This document shows positions 1 to 11,687 of a stretch of DNA of 64,000 nt, piece after piece. The stretch is from Monosporascus cannonballus (Eukaryota; Ascomycota; Sordariomycetes; Xylariales), in NCBI GenBank assembly GCA_004154925.1, contig QJNS01000174.1, positions 415 to 64,414 of the forward strand, given 5' to 3'. A model generated the notes under the pieces. It was given only the letters and a program-made list of their open reading frames with translations. It was not told where the DNA came from and ran no database searches. Within the stretch, counting starts at the first letter, position 1. Every line of letters starts with the position of its first letter. The position numbers were made by a program, and so were the translations under genes.

Positions 1-1095
1 TACTCCAGCGATACAACACTTGCGTCTCCCGTCGAATACGGTATAAGACGGGTGATCCTAAATTACACGGTTAAGCCGGCTAGACAATATAAACAGACGA
101 ACCTAAGGATTCGGCCTCGGTAGCTCCAGGGTTGAGACGAGGGCCGTCGTCCTTATTCGAAGGAACAACGAATCGTGGTTGAATTCTTCTGGAATCCTCG
201 TGGCAATCGACCTTGCGTTCCGCAGCCAGTCTGCAGACGCATACGGATCGATATGCAGTAGCAGCATGATGTAGAGCACGCGGGTCTTTGTTTTATGGGA
301 TACCGAGAGGATAATATGCAGACATTCAGGGGGCAATTCTGCTTTCTTCATTGAAGAGGGTGGGCAGGCAAGCAAGCAATGCCAGAGCGAGAATGACTGC
401 ACCGGACCCTTGGAATCCTGGATAATGACGCTTTGGGTCACCAAATATGCAAAAATAGAACCCCATTAGAGTAATGGGATGTGGCACCTGTATAACTTGA
501 TATTCATTGTAGGACTGCTCGCATCATTGCAGGTGGTACACGCCGGAGCACACTGTTGAGCTAAGATTAGACGAAGTGCTCTGGTCCCTTGGTAATCTGG
601 TCTTAATCTGATCCCTTTTCGAAGTTTGCTAGATTGCAGGTTGGTACTTGCACACTACTATTTCTCGGCGGCACGGGGCTTGACAGATCTCACGTCGCCG
701 CACTATATCTCACGTCTCTGATTGCATCCCACATCGTATCTCACATCGCCACCATCGAACTCCCACCCCAATCCGAATCAGATAGTATAACGGGCTACAA
801 CGGGTTCTCGGAGTTACAGTCTAAGAGGGCAACTTGAATTACTGCCATACTTGGACTTGACTCGGGACCATGCCCCAGATTTCTGACATCGTGAGTCTCC
901 TTCCCTATGGCCCCATTCTCTCCGTTGCCCCGGTACCCATCCTCCCCTCCCTGCCTACCTTCCTCGCCCTTAGTTTTTCCTTCCCGTGGTGGATATATGC
1001 CTTACAGCTGAGCAGCACGTCGAACCTATCATCAGTCTCTGGTTGCACTAGAAGGAACGTCGCACCCGCATCTAACCCCGATCTCGCAAGTCATC
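1..1095. other. Intergenic region upstream of the SAT4-like gene
   Basis: I see no convincing gene here. An open frame on the minus strand at 103-444 (113 codons) lacks any domain I recognise, and its codon pattern is not clearly that of a gene. It could be the end of a gene lying to the left, but nothing in the sequence proves it. The last 200 bases are pyrimidine-rich with CT runs, as in fungal promoters and 5' leaders, and lead into the ATG at 1096. Confidence 0.4.
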
Positions 1096-2500
1096 ATGAC
1101 GGACCTCAGATTCCGCCTGTCCACTGCGGAGAGGCGCCATATCATCGTCACGTCTTTGATAAATGCCCTGTCTCTCGTCGTGGTCGGCCTGCGCATCTAT
1201 TCCCGAAAGTTCACGGGCGCCGGAGTAGGTTGGGACGACATATTCATCGTGGCGGCGGCAGTGCTGGGGAACCTCCTCCTCATCCTGTTCGGTTATTGTA
1301 AGTGACGGCATTCTCGCCCTACTACCCGCGGCGCATTGGATTACAGCTCACCCCTGCCACTCTTTCAAGCCTGCTCCGTCGTGCCGGAAATCCATCAGTA
1401 CATGGCGGAAAAGATGGGCCTGCTGCAGCCCTTCCTCTACGTAAGTTTGCCATTGCCCGAAACCACACACACACATATGTTGAGGCCCTCAGATACCGGA
1501 CCGGACCGGACTGACTGACTGACTGACTGACCGAAATCCGTCCGAAAGTTCTTCTTCGTCTCGCACACCCTCTTCCTGCTCTGCATCTGCTTCATCAAGC
1601 TCAGCGTGCTGAGCTTCTACCTGCGCGTGTTCGCCGCCGAGGGCCGGCTGCGGACGCTGTGCCGCGGGCTCGCGGCGGTGTTCGTGCTATGGTCGGCGGC
1701 CAACATCGTCGCGCTGCTCAACATCTGCCGGCCGCTCGCCAGCTTCTGGGGCCCGCTCCACGACCGCGCCGTAAGCGACTTCCGGAGTTATATCTCCCCC
1801 ATCTTCTCTAGTTCGAGGGCACGGATTCCCAAATGTGGACTCCCCAGGAGTCGGTGGCTCCGAAACATGTCCCACGACGCCCGATCATTCACCAGATTGA
1901 CCAGATAGCGCGTTTACTGACTCCGGATGTCGTAGTGCGCCCGCCAGGAGGCCGTCGACGTTTCCATCTGCGTCTTCAACGCCGCCAGCGACCTGCTGCT
2001 CGTCGCGCTGCCCATGCCCGCCATCTGGCGCCTGCAGATGCGGCGCGGCCTGAAGGTCAAGCTCGCGGCCGTCCTGTCGCTGGGGGTCGTGTGAGTCGCC
2101 CTCCCAACCCCATCCCGCGTCCTCCTCTTCGCTCGGGGGGGGGGGGGGGGGGGGGGGAGGGCTGTTTCGTTACTGACCGGGAGAACGCAGGGTGACGGTC
2201 ATCGCGATACTGCGGCTGGAGGCCCTGCTCGAGACGGACTGGGAGGGCGACGTCACGGGCACCGCCGAGAGGGCCATGTTCCTCTCCGTCCTCGAGCCCA
2301 ACCTGGCCATCCTGTGCGCCAGCCTGCCGATGCTGCAGCCGCTCTGCGGGGGCCTGCTCTGCGGAAGATCGCGAACGCGGGCCGGCGACGTCGAGCTCCG
2401 GAACACCGACGGGTCCCGGCCGAGCCCCGCCAGAGACACGATCGACAAGAGCGGGAAGGATTCTTATGACGACCTTGAGGCCTCGGGCGCCAGCTTCTAG
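1096..2500 (+). CDS. SAT4/rhodopsin-domain fungal integral membrane protein
   Basis: Predicted seven-helix plasma-membrane protein of the fungal SAT4 (rhodopsin-like, PTH11-related) family, whose members are suspected receptors or sensors of unknown ligand. Five exons join in frame: 1096-1297, 1370-1440, 1549-1770, 1936-2090 and 2191-2500, giving 319 aa. Hydrophobic helices lie near residues 13-32, 43-65, 92-118, 132-155, 172-196, 203-225 and 235-262. Family landmarks are GWDD at the start of helix 2, the CRPLASFW stretch after helix 4, a Cys (C166) in the next loop, N-x3-SD in helix 5, and LPMPAIWRLQM. The soluble tail is short and charged. The start has A at -3. Exons 2 and 3 use AAG-type acceptors, which are less common but are the only ones that keep the frame. 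Intron 2 holds CTGA repeats and intron 4 a 23-G run. The family call is firm; the function is unknown. Confidence 0.85.
1511..1531. repeat. CTGA tetranucleotide microsatellite in intron 2 of the SAT4-like gene
   Basis: Five tandem CTGA units follow a short CCGGA repeat, all inside the intron 1441-1548. The repeat lies between the donor and the pyrimidine-poor acceptor. It is probably neutral. Confidence 0.85.
2135..2157. repeat. Poly(G) run of 23 in intron 4 of the SAT4-like gene
   Basis: An uninterrupted run of 23 G lies inside the intron 2091-2190. The exact length is likely to be uncertain in sequencing. On RNA it could form a G-quadruplex between the 5' and 3' splice sites. Confidence 0.9.
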
Positions 2501-3127
2501 GGATGAGCGCACGAGCTTAAGAAAGTTCGTTGAGCGGCCACGGAGGCGGCACTGGCGTTAATGGCACAGTACAGGAATCTCGTATTTCATGTGGACGTGA
2601 AGACCACGGCTTTGCGCCTTGATAACCAAAGTTCGGACGGACGCATTCGCCATCGTTGGCATCGCGGTCTTTGGACGATGTCATTGTAATGATATCGGCG
2701 GCTGAGAAGGGGGGAAGGGGTCGCATGGCCGAGGGGCAGAAAGCCAGGCCCCTGGATACTTTGGTATGGTAGCGGGGGTGCTGCCAGGATCCGTCTTGCG
2801 ATTGAGGATGATTGCAGGGTATAATATGTCCGCTCGGATAAATCCTACGACATCGCGGAGACGAGCCGTTGATGGTGGTTTCATAGAAACAGTACAGATG
2901 AGTTGACAGCCTGGCGAGCTATGGGCCATGGTAAATTCGAGATGGCCAGTTCAAACAGATGATGCAAACAAGGATATTGGGCAAAGAACACTCTACGAAA
3001 CGGACAGCTAATTGGATGAACTTATGTGTTCAAGGAGAGCGAATATGGCGCCTACCTCTAAACGTATCGTCAGGGCGTCTATAGGCGCCTCCCCTTGCGC
3101 TATCCCCTGCGAGATATCTAGCCGGAG
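2501..3127. other. Intergenic, no gene seen
   Basis: This is the 3' flank of the SAT4-like gene. Short open frames exist on the minus strand (2517-2929) but show no motif, no plausible exon chain and no family resemblance. Confidence 0.5.
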
Positions 3128-3412
3128 CTAACGGACGGGTATCTTCAAATAGACGCCCCAGACCAGCCTATCCACGCCGTCGCTGAAGGAGATCGCCTTC
3201 ATCTTAACCTAAGCGCTAACCGCCTCCAAGCGATCCTTGACCCCCGTCCGCTCAACCTCGTCTTCATGCTCGAGTATATATTGCTCTTCATCCGCGTGCG
3301 CGCCGCCGTCGTCCATTATTGTGTCCCTCCCGTCGGCCATCCCCCGAGCGTGGACGTATAGCGCATACTCAGTGGCACGAGGGGCATCGGGGACCTGGTG
3401 GTCATCGGCCAT
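3128..3412 (-). pseudogene. Small hypothetical ORF with an in-frame TAG; possible decaying gene
   Basis: From the ATG at 3412 a frame of 67 codons runs to a TAG at 3209-3211, and the same frame then continues 26 more codons to a second TAG at 3128. The predicted peptide is hydrophilic and acidic, with an ADEEQYILEHEDE stretch and no signal peptide or membrane segment. I do not recognise the family. The first stop sits where CAG to TAG by one C-to-T change would explain it, and sequence beyond it still reads like protein (KAISFSDGVDRLVWGVYLK). It may instead be a short real protein ending at 3209, or chance. An alternative upstream start is TTG only, so the ATG at 3412 is the best start. Confidence 0.3.
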
Positions 3413-4280
3413 GATGGTCAGGGGCGTGTGAAAGGTAGACAATGCGTAAGATCTTGTGATTGAGTTGCGTGATGAATGATCGATGATGGCCCGATTCGGG
3501 GCGAGTAGAGCAGTTGACCATGTAGGCGCCGGAATCGGTACGTATTTATAATGATGATGCTAGGCTTTTGACCGGACATGCCCCTTGCTCGAATAACAGC
3601 GGCCTTTGGTCCTCAGGGGCCGGGGGTTCTTTATAGTCACTCTCTTACGACGGCCTTGTCCCGAGAACAAGTCCGTTATACTGCCAACTGCATGGGGTCC
3701 CTTGCGCGCACACAATGGGAATGATGGGGTACAGCCTAACTCAGGGGGTGGGTGGAAAGAGGGATGGAGGTCCGCGACTCCTGGATCAGATAACCTCATG
3801 CACGGAAAGCAAGGCAGCATGTGCGTGTGTACCCTCGGAGCACATATATAGCTTGGAAGACTTTGTCAGTTGGGAGGAGGTATCTGGCTCTCGAGCGTAG
3901 CTCTTTCGACATGGGCGTCCAGGTATTCCTTATTGGATTGGATACCTACTCTCCTTGAGATCACCGACATAATCTACTTGTCCTTTTAAAGCCAGGGGGG
4001 CAGAGGTGATGTTCAACCACCTTATATCCCCGCGTACTGGGGCTCGACAGTCTAGGTTCGTTGACCATAAGTGGTATATTCAGGCATTATATCCCACAAC
4101 ACGTCCCGATGTTAAGTCTGACGATTGAGGAAGAGGAAAGGGGTATTGTGTTCTGCTACGGAAACCAAGATTCCTCCCCACCAACATCCAATTATCGAGT
4201 CATGTCATTATACTACCTCCTTGCGGGAGGGTTCCGGTGGAACCAAATTAGCGAGCGGGTTTACCAGACGGCTGAGCGTG
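3413..4280. other. Intergenic, no gene seen
   Basis: This stretch lies between the small ORF and the 3' end of the peptide transporter. Overlapping short open frames on both strands (3560-3900 and 4061-4403) have no recognisable domain. Those past 4281 are shadows of the transporter's last exon. Confidence 0.5.
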
Positions 4281-6861
4281 CTAAAGCTTCTCCTGGCCGG
4301 CCCCAGTCGCTTCGGCGGCGGCGAGTTCCGGGATGTCCTTGGTCTTGCTGCCCTTGAACACGCTGTCGGGGAGGGCGTTGAGCGCTTCCTCCTCCTTGTC
4401 TAGCTTGCGGAAGTTGAAGAAGACACCGATGCCCCCCTGAGAAAGCCCGGCGTTAGCGAATGTTAACAGAACCAGGTCGTGGAGAGCCCCAACTTGAACG
4501 GCCTCGACGACCACAAGAGTAAGGGAGGAAGGCATCGCTACTCACCAGGGCGGAGATAATCGCAACGGTGGTGTACAACCACACGAGGAGGGGATCGGTG
4601 GCCAAGCCCACGAAGGCCTGCGCGATGGCGGATGAAAAGGCTTGTGCGAACCAGAACATTCCGGTGACCACGCCTCGCATGTTCTTCGGCGCCTTGGTAA
4701 AGGCGTATTCGAGACCAGTGATCGACGCGGCGATTTCCGAGAGCGCGATAAGGACGTACGCAGGCGTCTGCGAGTCACGCCCCGTCAGTATGCGCATTTT
4801 TAGATTACAGCCGCGGGCATGAATATGTGACGGGGTAGCCAGGCCCCTGGCACGAGGCGCGGGGGGTTGTTGTCAATTTTAGTATTTCATGAGCAACTCA
4901 CCTGAATCCACACGGTCAAATCGGGCTTTGCATCGCAGTCGTTAACATATCCGTAGCCGTCGGTGGCTCGACAAGGGGATTTCATATAGATATAGTGTTG
5001 AATGATGGCAGCAACGACCATCGACAGGGTGCCGAGGGCGAACCCTGCTGTAATCTTCTTGATCGGAGTGAGATTAAACCCGAGACGCCTCAGAGCCGGG
5101 TATATGAGCTTGTCGCAGATGGGAATGAATATGATTAGTGCAATGGGATCCAGATTATGGACGATATCGTTTGGCACTCCGCCGAGCTCCATAGTAGAGG
5201 CTTGGGAGATGAGGTTGTTATTAAGCTGACCGTAAGATAACCAATAGATCGGGTACCAGACGAAGACGCTGCAGGCCTTGAATCCACGGCGCACCTCGTC
5301 CACCCAGGCGTCGTCGAATGTCATCCAACTGGGTCGTTCAGATTCAGGGATCTTGCTCGGCTTGACGGCTTCCCACTACGGCATATAGAGTCAGCCATTG
5401 CTTCCACATGCCTTTATGAGGTATGATCAAGGCCAGAAAGGCTGTCTCAGGGGCTCTTATTGGAAGGAGAACCACATCCAATTTATTTTCGGAGGTGAGG
5501 AAGACGATAAGGGCTAGAGTGGGCCACTTACGAAACCACCTTTGCTGTACAGCTTATAATCATTCTTCTTCAACGCTAGCCAGAAGAGACTTGTGGCCTT
5601 GCCGAAAACCGATCCCGTTGGTGGGCGGCGAACATACTTGCTCTTGAAAGCTATTAAAACGATGGGGCATAATAGGAACAAGACGGTTGGCAAGGTGTAC
5701 GACAGCCAGAAGCCGATATACCTCTCCGCGTATACTATGTTGCTCCGGGTTAGCAATCGTTCATTTGAGGTATCGAAAACCTATCACATGAGATCCCGCT
5801 CAAGATTCAGGTATGAAGGGGATCTGCTTGAAATCTAGGAGGATTTGGACGTGGGGACAAAGGGCAAGGGGTACACACCCATAGAGATCTGGCCAACCAG
5901 CGACCCGACGTTGATAAAGAAATAATATCGCATATATATAACAGATATCGTCAAGACGGGATCCATAACAACACGCTCGCCCTTCTTCGTGACTTTGATA
6001 ACGGGCCGAGGCTGTTCAGCCTCATACTGCTCGGCAATCATGGGCGAAATGTTCGCCTTGAAGAAGCCGACACCGATACCGAAGAAGATCAGGCCGACGG
6101 AGAAGCATCCAATCGCGCCGTTCGGATTTGCGATTACGGGTGGTAGCGCCGCAATGATCAAGATGATGTGGCCGAACGTCGCCACCGCAATCGCAATGTG
6201 GATCGTCTTGTATTTTCCCCAATACGAATCGGCCATATAGCCACCTAGTATAGCAAGTCAGTATCAACTACTATCTGGTGACCTTGTAGAGCTATGGCCG
6301 GGTCAAGGATTCTCGAAGTCCTTTGGTTTCGTACCGAGCAGGGGCATCAGATAAGACCAAAAATTGTTGAACAACACCAAACCGGTCGATGCTTGCTGTC
6401 CCTTGCCGAGCGCACCGGGCTGCCCTTCGAGCTCATCACCATTCAGGAGAGCACCGGTAGTACTGCCAGGAGGAAGCGGTTGGGAGATGAAATTGACGAC
6501 TGCATCAAGGAGGTTAACGTGATGTTCCGGGCGATTATCGTATAACAACCTCTAGCTCCGAGTACTTACAGACCGCAGTGGTCCCATAATACGCGAACCT
6601 CTCACACAGTTCTATGAAGGCGATCGTATAAATAATCCAATTGATGGGACCTTTGACGCGACGTAGGGTCTCAAGCTCTTTGGCGGTAGGGTACTCTTCG
6701 CCATTCGGCCCCCTCAACGCTTCAGCGCTATGATTCTCGCCAATAGAGCCTTCGGCATCATGGGCGGGAAGAGGCTCCTTCTCGACCAAGACCTTGCTGT
6801 CAAGCGGAACCACGGCCCCCCGAGCGGCCTCGACGACATCGAGGTCCGCGCCGGTCGACAT
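4281..6861 (-). CDS. Proton-coupled di/tripeptide transporter, POT/PTR2 family
   Basis: Imports small peptides into the cell with protons (POT family, 12-helix MFS fold, plasma membrane). Seven exons read on the minus strand: 6861-6570, 6499-6335, 6244-5879, 5734-5532, 5375-4902, 4767-4546 and 4436-4281. They join in frame to 625 aa, a normal length for fungal PTR2. The cytosolic N-terminus of about 75 residues is followed by the ELCERFAYYG helix-1 motif (the proton-coupling ExxER signature), then VNFISQPLPPGSTTGA, the GYMADSYWGKYKTI motif after helix 2, and FFINVGSLVGQ, the second PTR signature. The large central loop and the C-terminal helices (SWMTFDDAWVDEV through TPAYVLIALSEI and FWFAQAFSSAIAQ) are all present. 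The tail is charged and ends GQEKL. Introns are 70-156 nt. No frame break was found and it looks functional. Confidence 0.93.
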
Positions 6862-9640
6862 TGCTATAAGCTACCGCTACCTGATGAAAACAAAGAATGA
6901 AGTACGACGCGTCCGAATCGAGCGCGGTTACAAGATGAGACACCTTAGCAGGCGAAAGACACGAGTGAAGCCTAAGTTCGTAAGCATCCGTAGGTTGCGC
7001 GGGGATAAAGGAATGCGGAGAGGTGGGACGTTCCGCCCTTTTTAAGAGGAGCAGGGAAACCGATGCAGAGGGTTCGAGGAGCGGATGTATCGTCGGCCAG
7101 CTCTCCACATGTGGCTTTGGGGTTGGTTGGATATTGCCCCTCCATCCCGGAAGTTCTCGATTGGTGAGATCAGCATACAATTGTCGCGGAAGGGTAAGTG
7201 GATGGGAGCACGGCAGCAACCCATGTCGCATATGCGCATATGGGCCTTGTCCCTACAGGCCGGGGAAGGATTGAACCAAGCAGTCCCTCTGTAACGTTGG
7301 ACAGGCCTGGTCCACCCTACCCGAAGCAGGTTGCGAAGAACAGCGCACCCTGGTCAGTCAATACCAAGCGCACCTGCCAGAAGCCCTACACGAGTCAGTG
7401 AACACGATGCTCCCGATATCTCCGAAGCGGTTACCAACGGCTGCCCAGGATACGGGTGATTTGGAATGTGGACCGTCAGTCCTTGGAGAAGAATGCTGAC
7501 GAGACGTGCTTTTGGGGGATGTTCGGAATCGGACATGCTCCGGGGATGTGTGGTGCTCATTGGTGCCAAGATATACCGAGGCTTGCTGTGGCCTCGACCC
7601 CGGCAGAGGTCACGCGAGGTAAAAGGATGGGATTGCAGTATTGCCCAAGCGGCGGGAACATGTGTGAGCGTTGGAGGCCACCACGAGAGCCCCTTCGCTT
7701 AGCTGGCGCGCCGTGGTGGCGTATCATTGCAGAAAGAAGCATCGATTCCCGAAGGTTGGCAAAGCTTGACGTCCTCAAGACGTTTTCCTTGGGTGAGTCT
7801 TTGGGCTCTTGGAATCTTGGGCGAAGAGAGGCCAAGGCACCTTGGAAGTCGGGAGGTCTCTGACCGACCAGAAACAGGATGAAAGTTGACCGTTTTCACC
7901 GTATTGGTAGAAATCCAAACCTCCTGCCATTTCGAGCATGGGACGACAGGGGGTATCTACGGCAGGGAAGAAAACGTTAACCGACCAATGAGTTCTTCTC
8001 GAGAGCTGCTTCCCATGTAGGGGGTCCAGCCCGACTCCGAGCTCTCAGGGCTGCCCGAGACCCCTGTACGTAGTATGGAGGGTAAAATACATTGGCCAGT
8101 CAGGTTTTCGCGATTATTTGTAGGATATATAATGTGCAATTATTGGATGTCCTTAAAAACAGTCTACGCCGATATTAATTTGGTATTGCGTCTAGCGCGC
8201 CCCAGGATACTTGACAGGGTAGTTTTATCTAGGCATCGTATCACCTACTATAGGATAACCCTACATCACTCTCCGCTGCAAAGTACCCACTGCGCCAAGC
8301 TTCATACCTGCTGATGCCCAGTCTGGCCAATCCGAGGTTCAAGGGTCACAACCTCCGTAGGATCTTTTCGGCCCGTCAAAAGCATGGCGCCTCCTCCATC
8401 GGTTTACGTAGAGCTATGGCACCCCCAATAACGACCTGTTGGCTGTCTAGCAAAATCATCCCTGGCGGTCGTACATGGGTGCGAGAACGATCCATGTGCT
8501 TCCAAATTATCTTCGATGTACCTCCAGTGTGAGGGTGTGAGGCTGTAGCCAGGGGTTCGGATCCTGTCCATCGCTTGATGATGAGTCTCGAGAATGGTTT
8601 ATGCGCGGTGTCGTCGCGGCAACCAATGACCAACCACCGATTCTGGAACTGGACATCATGAGCCTGATTGGTCCTTCATCACTTTCAGCTCCGGGGCGCG
8701 CTCTGAGGCTCGCTCCGTTCGGGATGCCACCGCCGACTTGCGAGGCCGGACGAAATGGCGGACAGCATATGAAAGCGGCCAGTGCCGCTCGGAGGTTGCG
8801 GCTAGGGTCTGGGTTTTCCACCTGGGCTTGCATATGACGGCATACTGCCGCTGTTGTGGCTCTACAGCCGCCCTCTATACGCGAAAAAACCGCCTAGGCA
8901 TTGGCGATATTCGTCAGGCGCACTTGACCGGGACGATAAACCAAGGCGAGGAAACTGGCTCATTATACTGAATGTTCAACTTGACACCCATAGGCGCCGT
9001 CCTCAGCACGGATTCGAAAAGGCCGCCCGAGAGTCCTTTTCATTGCGTTATCTGGTCTCTCTTGGTTGTAAGTCAGGCGTAGTTGACCAAGATAGTCGTT
9101 TAAGCACGAAGTGTCTATGATACTATGATTCCGTGGATAAAGTTCAACTCAACATGCTGATACGTAGTCACGGTAGGCGTACGTATTTTCACAGCGGTAC
9201 ATGTTAATATTCAGCACCGGTGTATCTATTGACATGACCACTGCAGGAACTGCATCGTCTGATGGCGAATTTGCCATCGGAGATATCGACGCAACGAAAA
9301 GAAAGGAGAAGAGTGTTCGGGGATCGTCGAGGGGCTCATAGCAGCCGCTGAGGGTACATACGGCAGGTTTTGTTTGCAGTTTAACCGATTGCGCTCTCCG
9401 AACGCAAATTTGAAGGGGTCATAATGACGCAATATACATTAACAGCAGGTTCGATATGGTACGCAACCTGAGGTAGGCGCACATGGCTAACCAAACAGGC
9501 ACCGGGAACGACGAGTCTCAAGTCTCATTAATACTTCGGACTTTTCGCCCTGCCTTCCAGTCGTCTTGTCATTGCCAACTCAAGCAAAGTGCCATAATCA
9601 CCCTCATGCCAACCCATTATCCCACATACCCAACTTGGCA
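6862..9640. other. Long intergenic region (2.8 kb) between the peptide transporter and the SDR gene
   Basis: I find no supportable gene here. The sequence just right of 6861 is the transporter's promoter and leader. Several open frames of 60-145 codons occur on both strands (for example 7456-7863 + and 8507-8833 -), but none shows a domain, an exon chain or coherent codon use. Composition is normal, so it is not part of the RIP-affected block. A fast-evolving or heavily decayed gene cannot be excluded. Confidence 0.45.
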
Positions 9641-10180
9641 ATGCCCGAGACAGCTATCATCAGCGGCGGCGCCAGGGGCATCGGACGATGCCTGGTGCGG
9701 CGGTTCCTCGAGCGCGGATACCGCGTCTTCGTCCTGGACATCGACGAGGAGGAGCTCAAGCACGCGACGGGTACGCACCTCAAAAAGTACAGCGACTCGG
9801 GGGCGCTCGGCTCGGCGCCCGACGCCGCGGGCCCCTGCATCGTGCACGTGGGCTCGTTCCGCGCGCTGCAGAGCGACCCCAACCAGGCGGGGCTGCTGGG
9901 GCTCATGCACAGCATGGCCATCAGCCTGCAGCCGCAGGGCATCCGCGTCAACGTCATCGCCCCTGGCCGCATCAAGGTCGCGCACGGGAGCAGGGAGGGC
10001 GACGAGAAGGGCACCCCGTGGGCCGAGCTCAACGAGGACAAGGACGCCGAGGACCACCCCACCAACCGCGCCGGGCGGCCCGAGGACATCGTCGACGCCG
10101 CCGAGTACCTCGTCGATGCGGGCTTCGTGACGGGCCAGGACACCACGGTCGACGGCGGTGCTCTCGTAAAGAAGTCGTAG
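9641..10180 (+). CDS. Short-chain dehydrogenase/reductase relic, internally deleted and lacking the YxxxK catalytic motif
   Basis: SDR proteins are NAD(P)-dependent oxidoreductases with a Rossmann fold. This 179-aa frame starts at the ATG at 9641 and is uninterrupted, but the family normally has about 250-270 residues. The cofactor motif SGGARGIG (residues 8-15) and the acidic VLDIDEEE turn (D33, typical of NAD preference) are present. The C-terminal half (GIRVNVIAPGRIKV, then NRAGRPEDIVDAAEYLV and the TVDGG end) is well conserved. Two blocks are missing. The first, near residues 50-62, removes the middle of the Rossmann fold with the NNAG motif. The second, at residues 83-84, removes the expected Tyr-x3-Lys segment. 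The conserved Ser (S72) remains. No intron signals fill either gap. Codons are very GC-rich. As it stands it should not be catalytic. Confidence 0.8.
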   Translation: MPETAIISGGARGIGRCLVRRFLERGYRVFVLDIDEEELKHATGTHLKKYSDSGALGSAPDAAGPCIVHVGSFRALQSDPNQAGLLGLMHSMAISLQPQGIRVNVIAPGRIKVAHGSREGDEKGTPWAELNEDKDAEDHPTNRAGRPEDIVDAAEYLVDAGFVTGQDTTVDGGALVKKS

Positions 10181-11687
10181 TTCTCGGACGGGAGACGGGA
10201 TCGGTGTTGAGAACTAGGTAAGGATTATTTTTAGGGGCCGGTGAGCCAGCTCATACACAACCAAGTGCAAATTTCGCAGGCACGGCGAAGGGTTTGGCAA
10301 CTACATAAGGAGGACAGAGCTTCGTAAATCTCGCGGAAATAGAGTGTCCGTAGCATGATTCATCCTAGAGGGCGGAACCGAACGCTACGATCCATCGTAG
10401 GCTTGGGCCTTCTCCAGACCTCTCAGTCTAGGAAGCATTCACACAACACATTTTCTCGCGCCAGACGCAGCTACTCGGTGGATGATGTGGACGCTATAGA
10501 ACTTGCCGTCGGGCTGTCTGATGATCATTGCCGGGAAGGCCTCGTACACGTTCAGCCAAAAAGCAAACCCCAAAGAAGGCCCAGTTAGCCGTCGTTGGCG
10601 ACACATCCTTCCCCACACCAAGCCGATGTTCAAACTATGAATCAAACGCGTTTGTGTTTCGGGGTCTGCTTTCAGCCCGGTGACCGGTATCCGACATCTG
10701 GAAAGCTAGTTCGAGCGCCCGGATCCGCAGCAGGGGAGCGGTGATCCCCCGACGAGAGGAGGACCCGCGACGGGTCGCGCGTTTTCGCGGGGACGCGACC
10801 AGGATCTCTCGACACCAGCGAGGGGATATCCAGTTTCGCAGATCTCGCTTCCTTCGATGGCCGACGGGACCGCCGTGCATCGTCGATGGCATACCTACTC
10901 GACCTCCCTGTTACTCGTTCGCGCCGACGCGGATCTCGTCGCAGGACTGGACTGGACGTGGTGGTCCTACCGCCGGCTCGACCGGCGAGCGGACAGGTCG
11001 GTCATGCATGTTACGTGGCCCGATTTGAAATATAGGTCTCGTCCGTCCGTCCGTCTCTGGTCCACGTGAGCCCGCCTCCAGACATTGTCTCGGTGCAAGG
11101 TGCTCTCGGCACGGCTGGATCCGGATTAGGTACTTCGAGGGCGGTAGATAGCCCGCCCGTGTTGGTAGGTAAGCAAGGCTGGAGACCGGACCAACACTCA
11201 CGGAATTTATATATCTATCTCTGTCTTACGCACCAGAGGTCGACGCAGCATAGTGTGTATGCGTGTCTGTTTGAGTGCGGATTTACGGATGCGAGGTCAC
11301 CAGGGGGTTTGAAGTTTTGGGAATGTGGTTGTTGGATTTCGCTGTGAGCGGGGATCATTTTACCTCCAAGAGGCCGTCACTGTAAGCCGAGAAATAGGTG
11401 AGAGGCGAACCGCGGCATGACGGTGGTATCCAGGCGTGCCGGGAATCGTATTTTGTGTACTAGAAGAAAACGCATCTCTACGTGCCCGCCCGGCTGCTCG
11501 TCAAAAGACATCTATGTGCCTTCCCGCATTGTGATTACCAACCATCAAAAAACATTCATGCCAAGCTTTCTTCTCATCGTAACATCGTGCAACGCCGGAC
11601 TCTATCCCGGAAATAGTAAGAGGCGACCAGTACCCAACAGAAGAACAACCGACCCGCAAAAGGATTGGCACCACCGGCGCGTACGGT
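10181..11687. other. Intergenic region, no gene seen
   Basis: This stretch lies between the SDR relic and the 3' end of ASF1. Short frames (10439-10645 -, 10741-11028 +, 11066-11347 +, 11417-11701 +) lack recognisable domains. It holds GTCC repeats near 11040. The last part, before 11688, is the 3' untranslated region of the minus-strand ASF1. Confidence 0.5.

Noticed and set aside
7456..7863. 135-codon open frame in the long intergenic region
   Set aside because: No recognisable motif, no supporting exons, and overlapping frames on both strands of similar length suggest chance.
9483..10130. 215-codon frame on the plus strand overlapping the SDR
   Set aside because: It consists of Arg/Ser/Thr-rich translation of GC-rich SDR codons in another frame, with no domain.
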